Positions 24,550 to 37,075 of a stretch of DNA of 64,000 nt are shown in pieces. Under the pieces are notes generated by a model. The model was given only the letters and a program-made list of their open reading frames with translations, had not been told where the DNA came from and ran no database searches. Made by a program: the position numbers and the translations under genes. Numbering within the stretch: the stretch's first letter is position 1; each line of letters starts with the position of its first letter. This stretch comes from Acanthosoma haemorrhoidale. Lineage: Eukaryota; Arthropoda; Insecta; Hemiptera; Acanthosomatidae. The stretch is taken from contig OV884012.1 in NCBI GenBank assembly GCA_930367205.1, forward strand, positions 38,021,520 through 38,085,519, in the 5' to 3' direction.

Positions 24550-24888
24550 GAACTGTAAACAGTTAGAAACTGTTTAGACTGTCCTTCTTTATAAATGGTG
24601 AAAGTTTCTGCAAAAAACAGAACATTGATGTTTTGAGAAAAAAACAAAGTCTAATACATGCATTTTTTTTTTACCTAAAAGAAAAAAGGTCTTTGATTTC
24701 TTTTATATTGACGTCCTTGATGCAGTTTTTCATCCTGAATCTAATGGTGGTATTAGTTTTTAAATATCCCCAATACTTAGGGAGATATCACGGTTTAAAG
24801 ATAGTGTGTATTGCGGGTTTAGTATCCTTTTTAAATGAAGGGACAACAAGGGTTTTTGGAAGATAATTATTAAACTAGTGGAGATATC
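24550..24888 (+). repeat. Hybrid monomer joining family D to the KEK-type family
   Basis: The left part is D-type (GACTGTCC, GGTGAAAG, GCAAAAAACAG) and the right part, from the T/A tract on, is the monomer of 10,682-11,020 (CCTAAAAGAAAA, AATCTAATGG, CTTAGGGAG, GGGACAACAAGG). The following monomers match those after 11,020, so this monomer is the join of a block copied at a 13,868-bp offset. Confidence 0.78.
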
Positions 24889-27257
24889 GAACTGTAAACA
24901 GTTAGAAACTGTTTAGAATGTCTTTCTTTATAAATAGTGAAAGTTTCTGCAAAAAACAGAACATTGATGTTTTGAGAAAAAAACAAAGTCTAATACATGC
25001 ATTTTTTTTTACCTAAAAAAAAAAAGGTCTTTGATTTCTTTTATATTGACGTCCTTGATGCAGTTTTTCATCCTGAATCCAATGGTGGTATTAGTTTTTA
25101 AATATCCCCAATACTTAAGGAGATATCACGGTTTAAAGATAGTGTGTATTGCGGGTTTAGTATCCTTTTTAAATGAAGGGGCAACGAGGGTTTTTGGAAG
25201 ATAATTATTAAACTAGTGGAGATATCGAACTGTAAACAGTTAGAAACTGTTTAGAATGTCTTTCTTTATAAATAGTGAAAGTTTCTGCAAAAAACAGAAC
25301 ATTGATGTTTTGAGAAAAAAACAAAGTCTAATACATGCATTTTTTTTTTACCTAAAAAAAAAAAGGTCTTTGATTTCTTTTATATTGACGTCCTTGATGC
25401 AGTTTTTCATCCTGAATCCAATGGTGGTATTAGTTTTTAAATATCCCCAATACTTAAGGAGATATCACGGTTTAAAGATAGTGTGTATTGCGGGTTTAGT
25501 ATTCTTTTTAAATGAAGGGGCAACGAGGGTTTTTGGAAGATAATTATTAAACTAGTGGAGATATCGAACTGTAAACAGTTAAAAACTGTTTAGAAAGTCC
25601 TTCTTTATAAATGGTGAAAGTTTCTGCAAAAAACAGAACATTGATGTTTTGAGAAAAAAACAAAGTCTAATCATGAATTTTTTTTTACCTAAAAAAAAAA
25701 ATGGTCTTTGATTTCTTTTATATTGACGTCCTTGATGCAGTTTTTCATCCTGAATCCAATGGTGGTATTAGTTTTTAAATATCCCCAATACTTAAGGAGA
25801 TATCACGGTTTAAAGATAGTGTGTATTGCGGGTTTAGTATCCTTTTTAAATGAAGGGGTAACGAGGGTTTTTGGAAGATAATTATTAAACTAGTGGAGAT
25901 ATCGAACTGTAAACAGTTAGAAACTGTTTAGAATGTCCTTCTTTATAAATGGTGAAAGTTTCTGCAAAAAACAGAACATTGATGTTTTGAGAAAAAAACA
26001 AAGTCTAATCATGAATTTTTTTTTACCTAAAAAAAAAAATGGTCTTTGATTTCTTTTATATTGACGTCCTTGATGCAGTTTTTCATCCTGAATCCAATGG
26101 TGGTATTAGTTTTTAAATATCTCCAATACTTAAGGAGATATCACGGTTTAAAGATAGTGTGTATTGCGGGTTTAGTATCCTTTTTAAATGAAGGTGCAAC
26201 GAGGGTTTTTGGAAGATAATTATTAAACTAGTGGAGATATCGAACTGTAAACAGTTAAAAACTGTTTAGAAAGTCCATCTTTATAAATGGTGAAAGTTTC
26301 TGCAAAAAACAGAACATTGATGTTTTGAGAAAAAAACAAAGTCTAATCATGAATTTTTTTTTACCTAAAAAAAAAAAAATGGTCTTTGATTTCTTTTATA
26401 TTGACGTCCTTGATGCAGTTTTTCATCCTGAATCCAATGGTGGTATTAGTTTTTAAATATCCCCAATACTTAAGGAGATATCACGGTTTAAAGATAGTGT
26501 GTATTGCGGGTTTAGTATCCTTTTTAAATGAAGGGGCAACGAGGGTTTTGGTAGATAATTATTAAACTAGTGGAGATATCGAACTGTAAACAGTTAGAAA
26601 CTGTTTAGACTGTCCTTCTTTATAAATGGTGAAAGTTTCTGCAAAAAACAGAACATTGATGTTTTGAGAAAAAAACAAAGTCTAATACATGCATTTTTTT
26701 TTTACCTAAAAAAAAAAAGGTCTTTGATTTCTTTTATATTGACGTCCTTGATGCAGTTTTTCATCCTGAATCCAATGGTGGTATTAGTTTTTAAATATCT
26801 CCAATACTTAAGGAGATATCACGGTTTAAAGATAGTGTGTATTGCGGGTTTAGTATCCTTTTTAAATGAAGGTGCAACGAGGGTTTTTGGAAGATAATTA
26901 TTAAACTAGTGGAGATATCGAACTGTAAACAGTTAAAAACTGTTTAGAAAGTCCTTCTTTATAAATGGTGAAAGTTTCTGCAAAAAACAGAACATTGATG
27001 TTTTGAGAAAAAAACAAAGTCTAATCATGAATTTTTTTTTACCTAAAAAAAAAAATTGTCTTTGATTTCTTTTATATTGACGTCCTTGATGCAGTTTTTC
27101 ATCCTGAATCCAATGGTGGTATTAGTTTTTAAATATCTCCAATACTTAAGGAGATATCACGGTTTAAAGATAGTGTGTATTGCGGGTTTAGTATCCTTTT
27201 TAAATGAAGGTGCAACGAGGGTTTTTGGAAGATAATTATTAAACTAGTGGAGATATC

Positions 27258-27596
27258 GAACTGTAAACAGTTAAAAACTGTTTAGAAAGTCCTTCTTTAT
27301 AAATGGTGAAAGTTTCTGCAAAAAACAGAACATTGATGTTTTGAGAAAAAAACAAAGTCTAATACATGCATTTTTTTTTTACCTAAAAAAAAAAAGGTCT
27401 TTGATTTCTTTTATATTGACGTCTTTGATGCAGGTTTTCATCCTGAATCCAATGGTGGTATTAGTTTTTAAATATCTCCAATACTTAAGGAGATATCACG
27501 GTTTAAAGATAGTGTGTATTGCGGGTTTAGTATCCTTTTTAAATGAAGGGGCAACGAGGGTTTTTGGAAGATAATTATTAAACTAGTGGAGATATC
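27258..27596 (+). repeat. Hybrid monomer at the boundary between array domains
   Basis: It starts as family K (TTAAAAACTG, GAAAGTCC) but has TAATACATGCA rather than TAATCATGAA and continues as the b-type monomer with GTCTTTGATGCAGG. The switch lies between about 27,300 and 27,365. The next base begins the block that recurs 8,124 bp later. Confidence 0.78.
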
Positions 27597-27597
27597 G

Positions 27598-27611
27598 AAC
27601 TGTATACAGTT
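27598..27611. repeat. Representative 14-bp perfect palindrome AACTGTATACAGTT
   Basis: In P-type monomers one A-to-T change converts the near-palindrome AACTGTAAACAGTT into a perfect 14-mer palindrome. It is first seen at 16,096-16,109 and is common after 27.6 kb. It shares bases with the adjacent 8+8 dyad, so the two stems compete. Confidence 0.9.
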
Positions 27612-28951
27612 AGAAACTGTTTAGAATGTCCTTCTTTACAAATGGTGAAAGTTTCTGCAAAAAACAGAACATTGATGTTTTGAGAAAAAAACAAAGTCTA
27701 ATACATGAATTTTTTTTTACCTAAAAAAAAAAAAGGTCTTTGATTTCTTTTATATTGACGTCCTTGATGCAGTTTTTCATCATGAATCCAATGGTGGTAT
27801 TAGTTTTTAAATATCCCCAATACTTAAGGAGATATCACGGTTTAAAGATAGTGTGTATTGCGGGTTTAGTATCCTTTTTAAATGAAAGGGCAACGAGGGT
27901 TTTTGGAAGATAATTATTAAACTAGTGGAGATATCGAACTGTAAACAGTTAGAAACTGTTTAGAATGTCTTTCTTTATAAATAGTGAAAGTTTCTGCAAA
28001 AAACAGAACATTGATGTTTTGAGAAAAAAACAAAGTCTAATACATGCATTTTTTTTTTACCTAAAAAAAAAAAAGGTCTTTGATTTCTTTTATATTGACG
28101 TCCTTGATGCAGTTTTTCATCCTGAATCCAATGGTGGTATTAGTTTTTAAATATCCCCAATACTTAAGGAGATATCACGGTTTAAAGATAGTGTGTATTG
28201 CGGGTTTAGTATCCTTTTTAAATGAAGGGGCAACGAGGGTTTTTGGAAGATAATTATTATACTAGTGGAGATATCGAACTGTAAACAGTTAGAAACTGTT
28301 TAGAATGTCCTTCTTTATAAATGGTGAAAGTTTCTGCAAAAAACAGAAAATTGATGTTTTGAGAAAAAAACAAAGTCTAATACATGCATTTTTTTTTACC
28401 TAAAAAAAAAAAGGTCTATGATTTCTTTTATATTGACGTCCTTGATGCAGTTTTTCATCCTGAATCCAATGGTGGTATTAGTTTTTAAATATCTCCAATA
28501 CTTAAGGAGATATCACGGTTTAAAGATAGTGTGTATTGCGGGTTTAGTATCCTTTTTAAATGAAGGGGCAACGAGGGTTTTTGGAAGATAATTATTAAAC
28601 TAGTGGAGATATCGAACTGTAAACAGTTAGAAACTGTTTAGAATGTCTTTCTTTATAAATAGTGAAAGTTTCTGCAAAAAACAGAACATTGATGTTTTGA
28701 GAAAAAAACAAAGTCTAATACATGCATTTTTTTTTACCTAAAAAAAAAAAGGTCTATGATTTCTTTTATATTGACGTCCTTGATGCAGTTTTTCATCCTG
28801 AATCCAATGGTGGTATTAGTTTTTAAATATCTCCAATACTTAAGGAGATATCGCGGTTTAAAGATAGTGTGTATTGCGGGTTTAGTATCCTTTTTAAATG
28901 AAGGGGTAACGAGGGTTTTTGGAAGATAATTATTAAACTAGTGGAGATATC

Positions 28952-31900
28952 GAACTGTAAACAGTTAGAAACTGTTTAGAATGTCTTTCTTTATAAATAG
29001 TGAAAGTTTCTGCAAAAAACAGAACATTGATGTTTTGAGAAAAAAACAAAGTCTAATACATGCATTTTTTTTTTTCCTAAAAGAAAAAAGGTCTTTGATT
29101 TCTTTTATATTGACGTCCTTGACGCAGTTTTTCATCCTGAATCTAATGGTGGTATTAGTTTTTAAATATCCCCAATACTTAAGGAGATATCACGGTTTAA
29201 AGATAGTGTGTATTGCGGGTTTAGTATCCTTTTTAAATGAAGGGGCAACGAGGGTTTTTGGAAGATAATTATTAAACTAGTGGAGATATCGAACTGTAAA
29301 CAGTTAGAAACTGTTTAGAATGTCTTTCTTTATAAATAGTGAAAGTTTCTGCAAAAAACAGAACATTGATGTTTTGAGAAAAAAACAAAGTCTAATACAT
29401 GCATTTTTTTTTTACCTAAAAAAAAAAAGGTCTTTGATTTCTTTTATATTGACGTCCTTGATGCAGTTTTTCATCCTGAATCTAATGGTGGTATTAGTTT
29501 TTAAATATCTCCAATACTTAAGGAGATATCACGGTTTAAAGATAGTGTGTATTGCGGGTTTAGTATCCTTTTTAAATGAAGGTGCAACGAGGGTTTTTGG
29601 AAGATAATTATTAAACTAGTGGAGATATCGAACTGTAAACAGTTAAAAACTGTTTAGAAAGTCCTTCTTTATAAATGGTGAAAGTTTCTGCAAAAAACAG
29701 AACATTGATGTTTTGAGAAAAAAACAAAGTCTAATCATGAATTTTTTTTTAACTAAAAAAAAAAATGGTCTTTGATTTCTTTTATATTGACGTCCTTGAT
29801 GCAGTTTTTCATCCTGAATCCAATGGTGGTATTAGTTTTTAAATATCCCCAATACTTAAGGAGATATCACGGTTTAAAGATAGTGTGTATTGCGGGTTTA
29901 GTATCCTTTTTAAATGAAGGGGCAACGAGGGTTTTTGGAAGATAATTATTAAACTAGTGGAGATATCGAACAGTAAACAGTTAAAAACTGTTTAGAAAGT
30001 CCTTCTTTATAAATGGTGAAAGTTTCTGCAAAAAACAGAACATTGATGTTTTGAGAAAAAAACAAAGTCTAATCATGAATTTTTTTTTAACTAAAAAAAA
30101 AAATGGTCTTTGATTTCTTTTATATTGACGTCCTTGATGCAGTTTTTCATCCTGAATCCAATGGTGGTATTAGTTTTTAAATATCCCCAATACTTAAGGA
30201 GATATCACGGTTTAAAGATAGTGTGTATTGCGGGTTTAGTATCCTTTTTAAATGAAGGGGCAACGAGGGTTTTTGGAAGATAATTATTAAACTAGTGGAG
30301 ATATCGAACTGTATACAGTTAGAAACTGTTTAGAATGTCCTTCTTTACAAATGGTGAAAGTTTCTGCAAAAAACAGAACATTGATGTTTTGAGAAAAAAA
30401 CAAAGTCTAATACATGAATTTTTTTTTACCTAAAAAAAAAAAAGGTCTTTGATTTCTTTTATATTGACGTCCTTGATGCAGTTTTTCATCCTGAATCCAA
30501 TGGTGGTATTAGTTTTTAAATATCCCCAATACTTAAGGAGATATCACGGTTTAAAGATAGTGTGTATTGCGGGTTTAGTATCCTTTTTAAATGAAGGGGC
30601 AACGAGGGTTTTTGGAAGATAATTATTATACTAGTGGAGATATCGAACTGTAAACAGTTAGAAACTGTTTAGAATGTCCTTCTTTATAAATGGTGAAAGT
30701 TTCTGCAAAAAACAGAAAATTGATGTTTTGAGAAAAAAACAAAGTCTAATACATGCATTTTTTTTTACCTAAAAAAAAAAAGGTCTATGATTTCTTTTAT
30801 ATTGACGTCCTTGATGCAGTTTTTCATCCTGAATCCAATGGTGGTATTAGTTTTTAAATATCCCCAATACTTAAGGAGATATCGCGGTTTAAAGATAGTG
30901 TGTATTGCGGGTTTAGTATCCTTTTTAAATAAAGGGGCAACGAGGGTTTTTGGAAGATAATTATTAAACTAGTGGAGATATCGAACTGTATACAGTTAGA
31001 AACTGTTTAGAATGTCCTTCTTTACAAATGGTGAAAGTTTCTGCAAAAAACAGAACATTGATGTTTTGAGAAAAAAACAAAGTCTAATACATGAATTTTT
31101 TTTTACCTAAAAAAAAAAAAGGTCTTTGATTTCTTTTATATTGACGTCCTTGATGCAGTTTTTCATCCTGAATCCAATGGTGGTATTAGTTTTTAAATAT
31201 CCCCAATACTTAAGGAGATATCACGGTTTAAAGATAGTGTGTATTGCGGGTTTAGTATCCTTTTTAAATGAAGGGGCAACGAGGGTTTTTGGAAGATAAT
31301 TATTATACTAGTGGAGATATCGAACTGTAAACAGTTAGAAACTGTTTAGAATGTCCTTCTTTATAAATGGTGAAAGTTTCTGCAAAAAACAGAAAATTGA
31401 TGTTTTGAGAAAAAAACAAAGTCTAATACATGCATTTTTTTTTACCTAAAAAAAAAAAGGTCTATGATTTCTTTTATATTGACGTCCTTGATGCAGTTTT
31501 TCATCCTGAATCCAATGGTGGTATTAGTTTTTAAATATCCCCAATACTTAAGGAGATATCACGGTTTAAAGATAGTGTGTATTGCGGGTTTAGTATCCTT
31601 TTTAAATGAAGGGGCAACGAGGGTTTTTGGAAGATAATTATTAAACTAGTGGAGATATCGAACTGTATACAGTTAGAAACTGTTTAGAATGTCCTTCTTT
31701 ATAAATGGTGAAAGTTTCTGCAAAAAACAGAACATTGATGTTTTGAGAAAAAAACAAAGTCTAATACATGAATTTTTTTTTACCTAAAAAAAAAAATGGT
31801 CTTTGATTTCTTTTATATTGACGTCCTTGATGCAGTTTTTCATCCTGAATCCAATGGTGGTATTAGTTTTTAAATATCCCCAATACTTAAGGAGATATCA

Positions 31901-32336
31901 CGGTTTAAAGATAGTGTGTATTGCGGGTTTAGTATCCTTTTTAAATGAAGGGGCAACGAGGGTTTTTGGAAGATAATTATTAAACTAGTGGAGATATCGA
32001 ACTGTAAACAGTTAGAAACTGTTTAGAATGTCTTTCTTTATAAATAGTGAAAGTTTCTGCAAAAAACAGAACATTGATGTTTTGAGAAAAAAACAAAGTC
32101 TAATACATGCATTTTTTTTTACCTAAAAAAAAAAAGGTCTATGATTTCTTTTATATTGACGTCCTTGATGCAGTTTTTCATCCTGAATCCAATGGTGGTA
32201 TTAGTTTTTAAATATCTCCAATACTTAAGGAGATATCGCGGTTTAAAGATAGTGTGTATTGCGGGTTTAGTATCCTTTTTAAATGAAGGGGTAACGAGGG
32301 TTTTTGGAAGATAATTATTAAACTAGTGGAGATATC
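28952..32336 (+). repeat. Right-domain unit U1, 10 monomers (3,385 bp)
   Basis: Begins with the marker monomer whose A-tract is interrupted (TCCTAAAAGAAAAAAGG, the KEK type), followed by S, two K, and alternating P monomers with TATACAG and monomers with CAGAAAATTG. It ends with an S monomer carrying GGTCTATG, CTCCAAT and GGGGTAACG. Confidence 0.82.
29505..29529. repeat. Representative second dyad: ATATCTCC, 9-nt loop, GGAGATAT
   Basis: A perfect 8+8 inverted repeat with loop AATACTTAA in monomers carrying CTCC. Monomers with CCCC at this position have one mismatch in the stem. Both forms occur all along the array. Confidence 0.88.
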
Positions 32337-35300
32337 GAACTGTAAACAGTTAGAAACTGTTTAGAATGTCTTTCTTTATAAATAGTGAAAGTTTCTGCAA
32401 AAAACAGAACATTGATGTTTTGAGAAAAAAACAAAGTCTAATACATGCATTTTTTTTTTTCCTAAAAGAAAAAAGGTCTTTGATTTCTTTTATATTGACG
32501 TCCTTGATGCAGTTTTTCATCCTGAATCTAATGGTGGTATTAGTTTTTAAATATCCCCAATACTTAAGGAGATATCACGGTTTAAAGATAGTGTGTATTG
32601 CGGGTTTAGTATCCTTTTTAAATGAAGGGGCAACGAGGGTTTTTGGAAGATAATTATTAAACTAGTGGAGATATCGAACTGTAAACAGTTAGAAACTGTT
32701 TAGAATGTCTTTCTTTATAAATAGTGAAAGTTTCTGCAAAAAACAGAACATTGATGTTTTGAGAAAAAAACAAAGTCTAATACATGCATTTTTTTTTTAC
32801 CTAAAAAAAAAAAGGTCTTTGATTTCTTTTATATTGACGTCCTTGATGCAGTTTTTCATCCTGAATCCAATGGTGGTATTAGTTTTTAAATATCTCCAAT
32901 ACTTAAGGAGATATCACGGTTTAAAGATAGTGTGTATTGCGGGTTTAGTATCCTTTTTAAATGAAGGTGCAACGAGGGTTTTTGGAAGATAATTATTAAA
33001 CTAGTGGAGATATCGAACTGTAAACAGTTAAAAACTGTTTAGAAAGTCCTTCTTTATAAATGGTGAAAGTTTCTGCAAAAAACAGAACATTGATGTTTTG
33101 AGAAAAAAACAAAGTCTAATCATGAATTTTTTTTTACCTAAAAAAAAAAAGGTCTTTGATTTCTTTTATATTGACGTCCTTGATGCAGTTTTTCATCCTG
33201 AATCTAATGGTGGTATTAGTTTTTAAATATCTCCAATACTTAAGGAGATATCGCGGTTTAAAGATAGTGTGTATTGCGGGTTTAGTATCCTTTTTAAATG
33301 AAGGGGTAACGAGGGTTTTTGGAAGATAATTATTAAACTAGTGGAGATATCGAACTGTAAACAGTTAGAAACTGTTTAGAATGTCTTTCTTTATAAATAG
33401 TGAAAGTTTCTGCAAAAAACAGAACATTGATGTTTTGAGAAAAAAACAAAGTCTAATACATGCATTTTTTTTTTACCTAAAAAAAAAAAGGTCTTTGATT
33501 TCTTTTATATTGACGTCCTTGATGCAGTTTTTCATCCTGAATCCAATGGTGGTATTAGTTTTTAAATATCTCCAATACTTAAGGAGATATCACGGTTTAA
33601 AGATAGTGTGTATTGCGGGTTTAGTATCCTTTTTAAATGAAGGTGCAACGAGGGTTTTTGGAAGATAATTATTAAACTAGTGGAGATATCGAACTGTAAA
33701 CAGTTAAAAACTGTTTAGAAAGTCCTTCTTTATAAATGGTGAAAGTTTCTGCAAAAAACAGAACATTGATGTTTTGAGAAAAAAACAAAGTCTAATCATG
33801 AATTTTTTTTTAACTAAAAAAAAAAATGGTCTTTGATTTCTTTTATATTGACGTCCTTGATGCAGTTTTTCATCCTGAATCCAATGGTGGTATTAGTTTT
33901 TAAATATCCCCAATACTTAAGGAGATATCACGGTTTAAAGATAGTGTGTATTGCGGGTTTAGTATCCTTTTTAAATGAAGGGGCAACGAGGGTTTTTGGA
34001 AGATAATTATTAAACTAGTGGAGATATCGAACTGTAAACAGTTAAAAACTGTTTAGAAAGTCCTTCTTTATAAATGGTGAAAGTTTCTGCAAAAAACAGA
34101 ACATTGATGTTTTGAGAAAAAAACAAAGTCTAATCATGAATTTTTTTTTAACTAAAAAAAAAAATGGTCTTTGATTTCTTTTATATTGACGTCCTTGATG
34201 CAGTTTTTCATCCTGAATCCAATGGTGGTATTAGTTTTTAAATATCCCCAATACTTAAGGAGATATCACGGTTTAAAGATAGTGTGTATTGCGGGTTTAG
34301 TATCCTTTTTAAATGAAGGGGCAACGAGGGTTTTTGGAAGATAATTATTAAACTAGTGGAGATATCGAACTGTATACAGTTAGAAACTGTTTAGAATGTC
34401 CTTCTTTACAAATGGTGAAAGTTTCTGCAAAAAACAGAACATTGATGTTTTGAGAAAAAAACAAAGTCTAATACATGAATTTTTTTTTACCTAAAAAAAA
34501 AAAAGGTCTTTGATTTCTTTTATATTGACGTCCTTGATGCAGTTTTTCATCCTGAATCCAATGGTGGTATTAGTTTTTAAATATCCCCAATACTTAAGGA
34601 GATATCACGGTTTAAAGATAGTGTGTATTGCGGGTTTAGTATCCTTTTTAAATGAAGGGGCAACGAGGGTTTTTGGAAGATAATTATTATACTAGTGGAG
34701 ATATCGAACTGTAAACAGTTAGAAACTGTTTAGAATGTCCTTCTTTATAAATGGTGAAAGTTTCTGCAAAAAACAGAACATTGATGTTTTGAGAAAAAAA
34801 CAAAGTCTAATACATGCATTTTTTTTTACCTAAAAAAAAAAAGGTCTATGATTTCTTTTATATTGACGTCCTTGATGCAGTTTTTCATCCTGAATCCAAT
34901 GGTGGTATTAGTTTTTAAATATCCCCAATACTTAAGGAGATATCGCGGTTTAAAGATAGTGTGTATTGCGGGTTTAGTATCCTTTTTAAATAAAGGGGCA
35001 ACGAGGGTTTTTGGAAGATAATTATTAAACTAGTGGAGATATCGAACTGTATACAGTTAGAAACTGTTTAGAATGTCCTTCTTTACAAATGGTGAAAGTT
35101 TCTGCAAAAAACAGAACATTGATGTTTTGAGAAAAAAACAAAGTCTAATACATGAATTTTTTTTTACCTAAAAAAAAAAAAGGTCTTTGATTTCTTTTAT
35201 ATTGACGTCCTTGATGCAGTTTTTCATCCTGAATCCAATGGTGGTATTAGTTTTTAAATATCCCCAATACTTAAGGAGATATCACGGTTTAAAGATAGTG

Positions 35301-37075
35301 TGTATTGCGGGTTTAGTATCCTTTTTAAATGAAGGGGCAACGAGGGTTTTTGGAAGATAATTATTATACTAGTGGAGATATCGAACTGTAAACAGTTAGA
35401 AACTGTTTAGAATGTCCTTCTTTATAAATGGTGAAAGTTTCTGCAAAAAACAGAAAATTGATGTTTTGAGAAAAAAACAAAGTCTAATACATGCATTTTT
35501 TTTTACCTAAAAAAAAAAAGGTCTATGATTTCTTTTATATTGACGTCCTTGATGCAGTTTTTCATCCTGAATCCAATGGTGGTATTAGTTTTTAAATATC
35601 CCCAATACTTAAGGAGATATCACGGTTTAAAGATAGTGTGTATTGCGGGTTTAGTATCCTTTTTAAATGAAGGGGCAACGAGGGTTTTTGGAAGATAATT
35701 ATTAAACTAGTGGAGATATCGAACTGTATACAGTTAGAAACTGTTTAGAATGTCCTTCTTTACAAATGGTGAAAGTTTCTGCAAAAAACAGAACATTGAT
35801 GTTTTGAGAAAAAAACAAAGTCTAATACATGAATTTTTTTTTACCTAAAAAAAAAAAAGGTCTTTGATTTCTTTTATATTGACGTCCTTGATGCAGTTTT
35901 TCATCATGAATCCAATGGTGGTATTAGTTTTTAAATATCCCCAATACTTAAGGAGATATCACGGTTTAAAGATAGTGTGTATTGCGGGTTTAGTATCCTT
36001 TTTAAATGAAAGGGCAACGAGGGTTTTTGGAAGATAATTATTAAACTAGTGGAGATATCGAACTGTAAACAGTTAGAAACTGTTTAGAATGTCTTTCTTT
36101 ATAAATAGTGAAAGTTTCTGCAAAAAACAGAACATTGATGTTTTGAGAAAAAAACAAAGTCTAATACATGCATTTTTTTTTTACCTAAAAAAAAAAAAGG
36201 TCTTTGATTTCTTTTATATTGACGTCCTTGATGCAGTTTTTCATCCTGAATCCAATGGTGGTATTAGTTTTTAAATATCCCCAATACTTAAGGAGATATC
36301 ACGGTTTAAAGATAGTGTGTATTGCGGGTTTAGTATCCTTTTTAAATGAAGGGGCAACGAGGGTTTTTGGAAGATAATTATTATACTAGTGGAGATATCG
36401 AACTGTAAACAGTTAGAAACTGTTTAGAATGTCCTTCTTTATAAATGGTGAAAGTTTCTGCAAAAAACAGAAAATTGATGTTTTGAGAAAAAAACAAAGT
36501 CTAATACATGCATTTTTTTTTACCTAAAAAAAAAAAGGTCTATGATTTCTTTTATATTGACGTCCTTGATGCAGTTTTTCATCCTGAATCCAATGGTGGT
36601 ATTAGTTTTTAAATATCTCCAATACTTAAGGAGATATCACGGTTTAAAGATAGTGTGTATTGCGGGTTTAGTATCCTTTTTAAATGAAGGGGCAACGAGG
36701 GTTTTTGGAAGATAATTATTAAACTAGTGGAGATATCGAACTGTAAACAGTTAGAAACTGTTTAGAATGTCTTTCTTTATAAATAGTGAAAGTTTCTGCA
36801 AAAAACAGAACATTGATGTTTTGAGAAAAAAACAAAGTCTAATACATGCATTTTTTTTTACCTAAAAAAAAAAAGGTCTATGATTTCTTTTATATTGACG
36901 TCCTTGATGCAGTTTTTCATCCTGAATCCAATGGTGGTATTAGTTTTTAAATATCTCCAATACTTAAGGAGATATCGCGGTTTAAAGATAGTGTGTATTG
37001 CGGGTTTAGTATCCTTTTTAAATGAAGGGGTAACGAGGGTTTTTGGAAGATAATTATTAAACTAGTGGAGATATC
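32337..37075 (+). repeat. Right-domain unit U2, 14 monomers (4,739 bp)
   Basis: Starts with the same marker monomer. It has an additional K-S pair near the start (33,000-33,690) relative to U1 and extends through the first part of the second 8,124-bp copy. Confidence 0.82.

Larger units (their letters stand above)
11021..27596 (+). repeat. Mosaic satellite domain with overlapping segmental copies
   Basis: About 49 monomers from several families. One family (K) links TTAAAAACTG, GAAAGTCC and TAATCATGAA (two bases shorter than TAATACATG). Another (D) has GACTGTCC and often ends GTTTTGGTAGATAA. A third (P, first at 16,095) has TGTATACAG. Runs recur at offsets such as 5,071 bp (12.4 against 17.5 kb), 5,410 bp (14.5 against 19.9 kb), 1,691 bp (20.9 against 22.6 kb), 13,868 bp (10.8 against 24.6 kb) and about 6,766 bp (18.5 against 25.3 kb). 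No gene or other element was seen. Confidence 0.85.
27597..31795 (+). repeat. Segment duplicated at 8,124-bp offset, copy 1
   Basis: About 12.4 monomers that recur from 35,721. Private variants prove the match: TCATCATGAATCC at 27,777 and 35,901, AAATGAAAGGGCAAC near 27,883 and 36,007, and CCTTGACGCAG at 29,117 and 37,241, all 8,124 bp apart. A few differences exist, such as CAGTAAACAG near 29,971 where the other copy has CTGTAAACAG. Confidence 0.88.

Noticed and set aside
3574..24785. Telomere repeat TTAGGG
   Set aside because: The word occurs singly inside CTTAGGGAGATA in some d-type monomers as a substitution of CTTAAGGAG; there is no tandem telomeric run.
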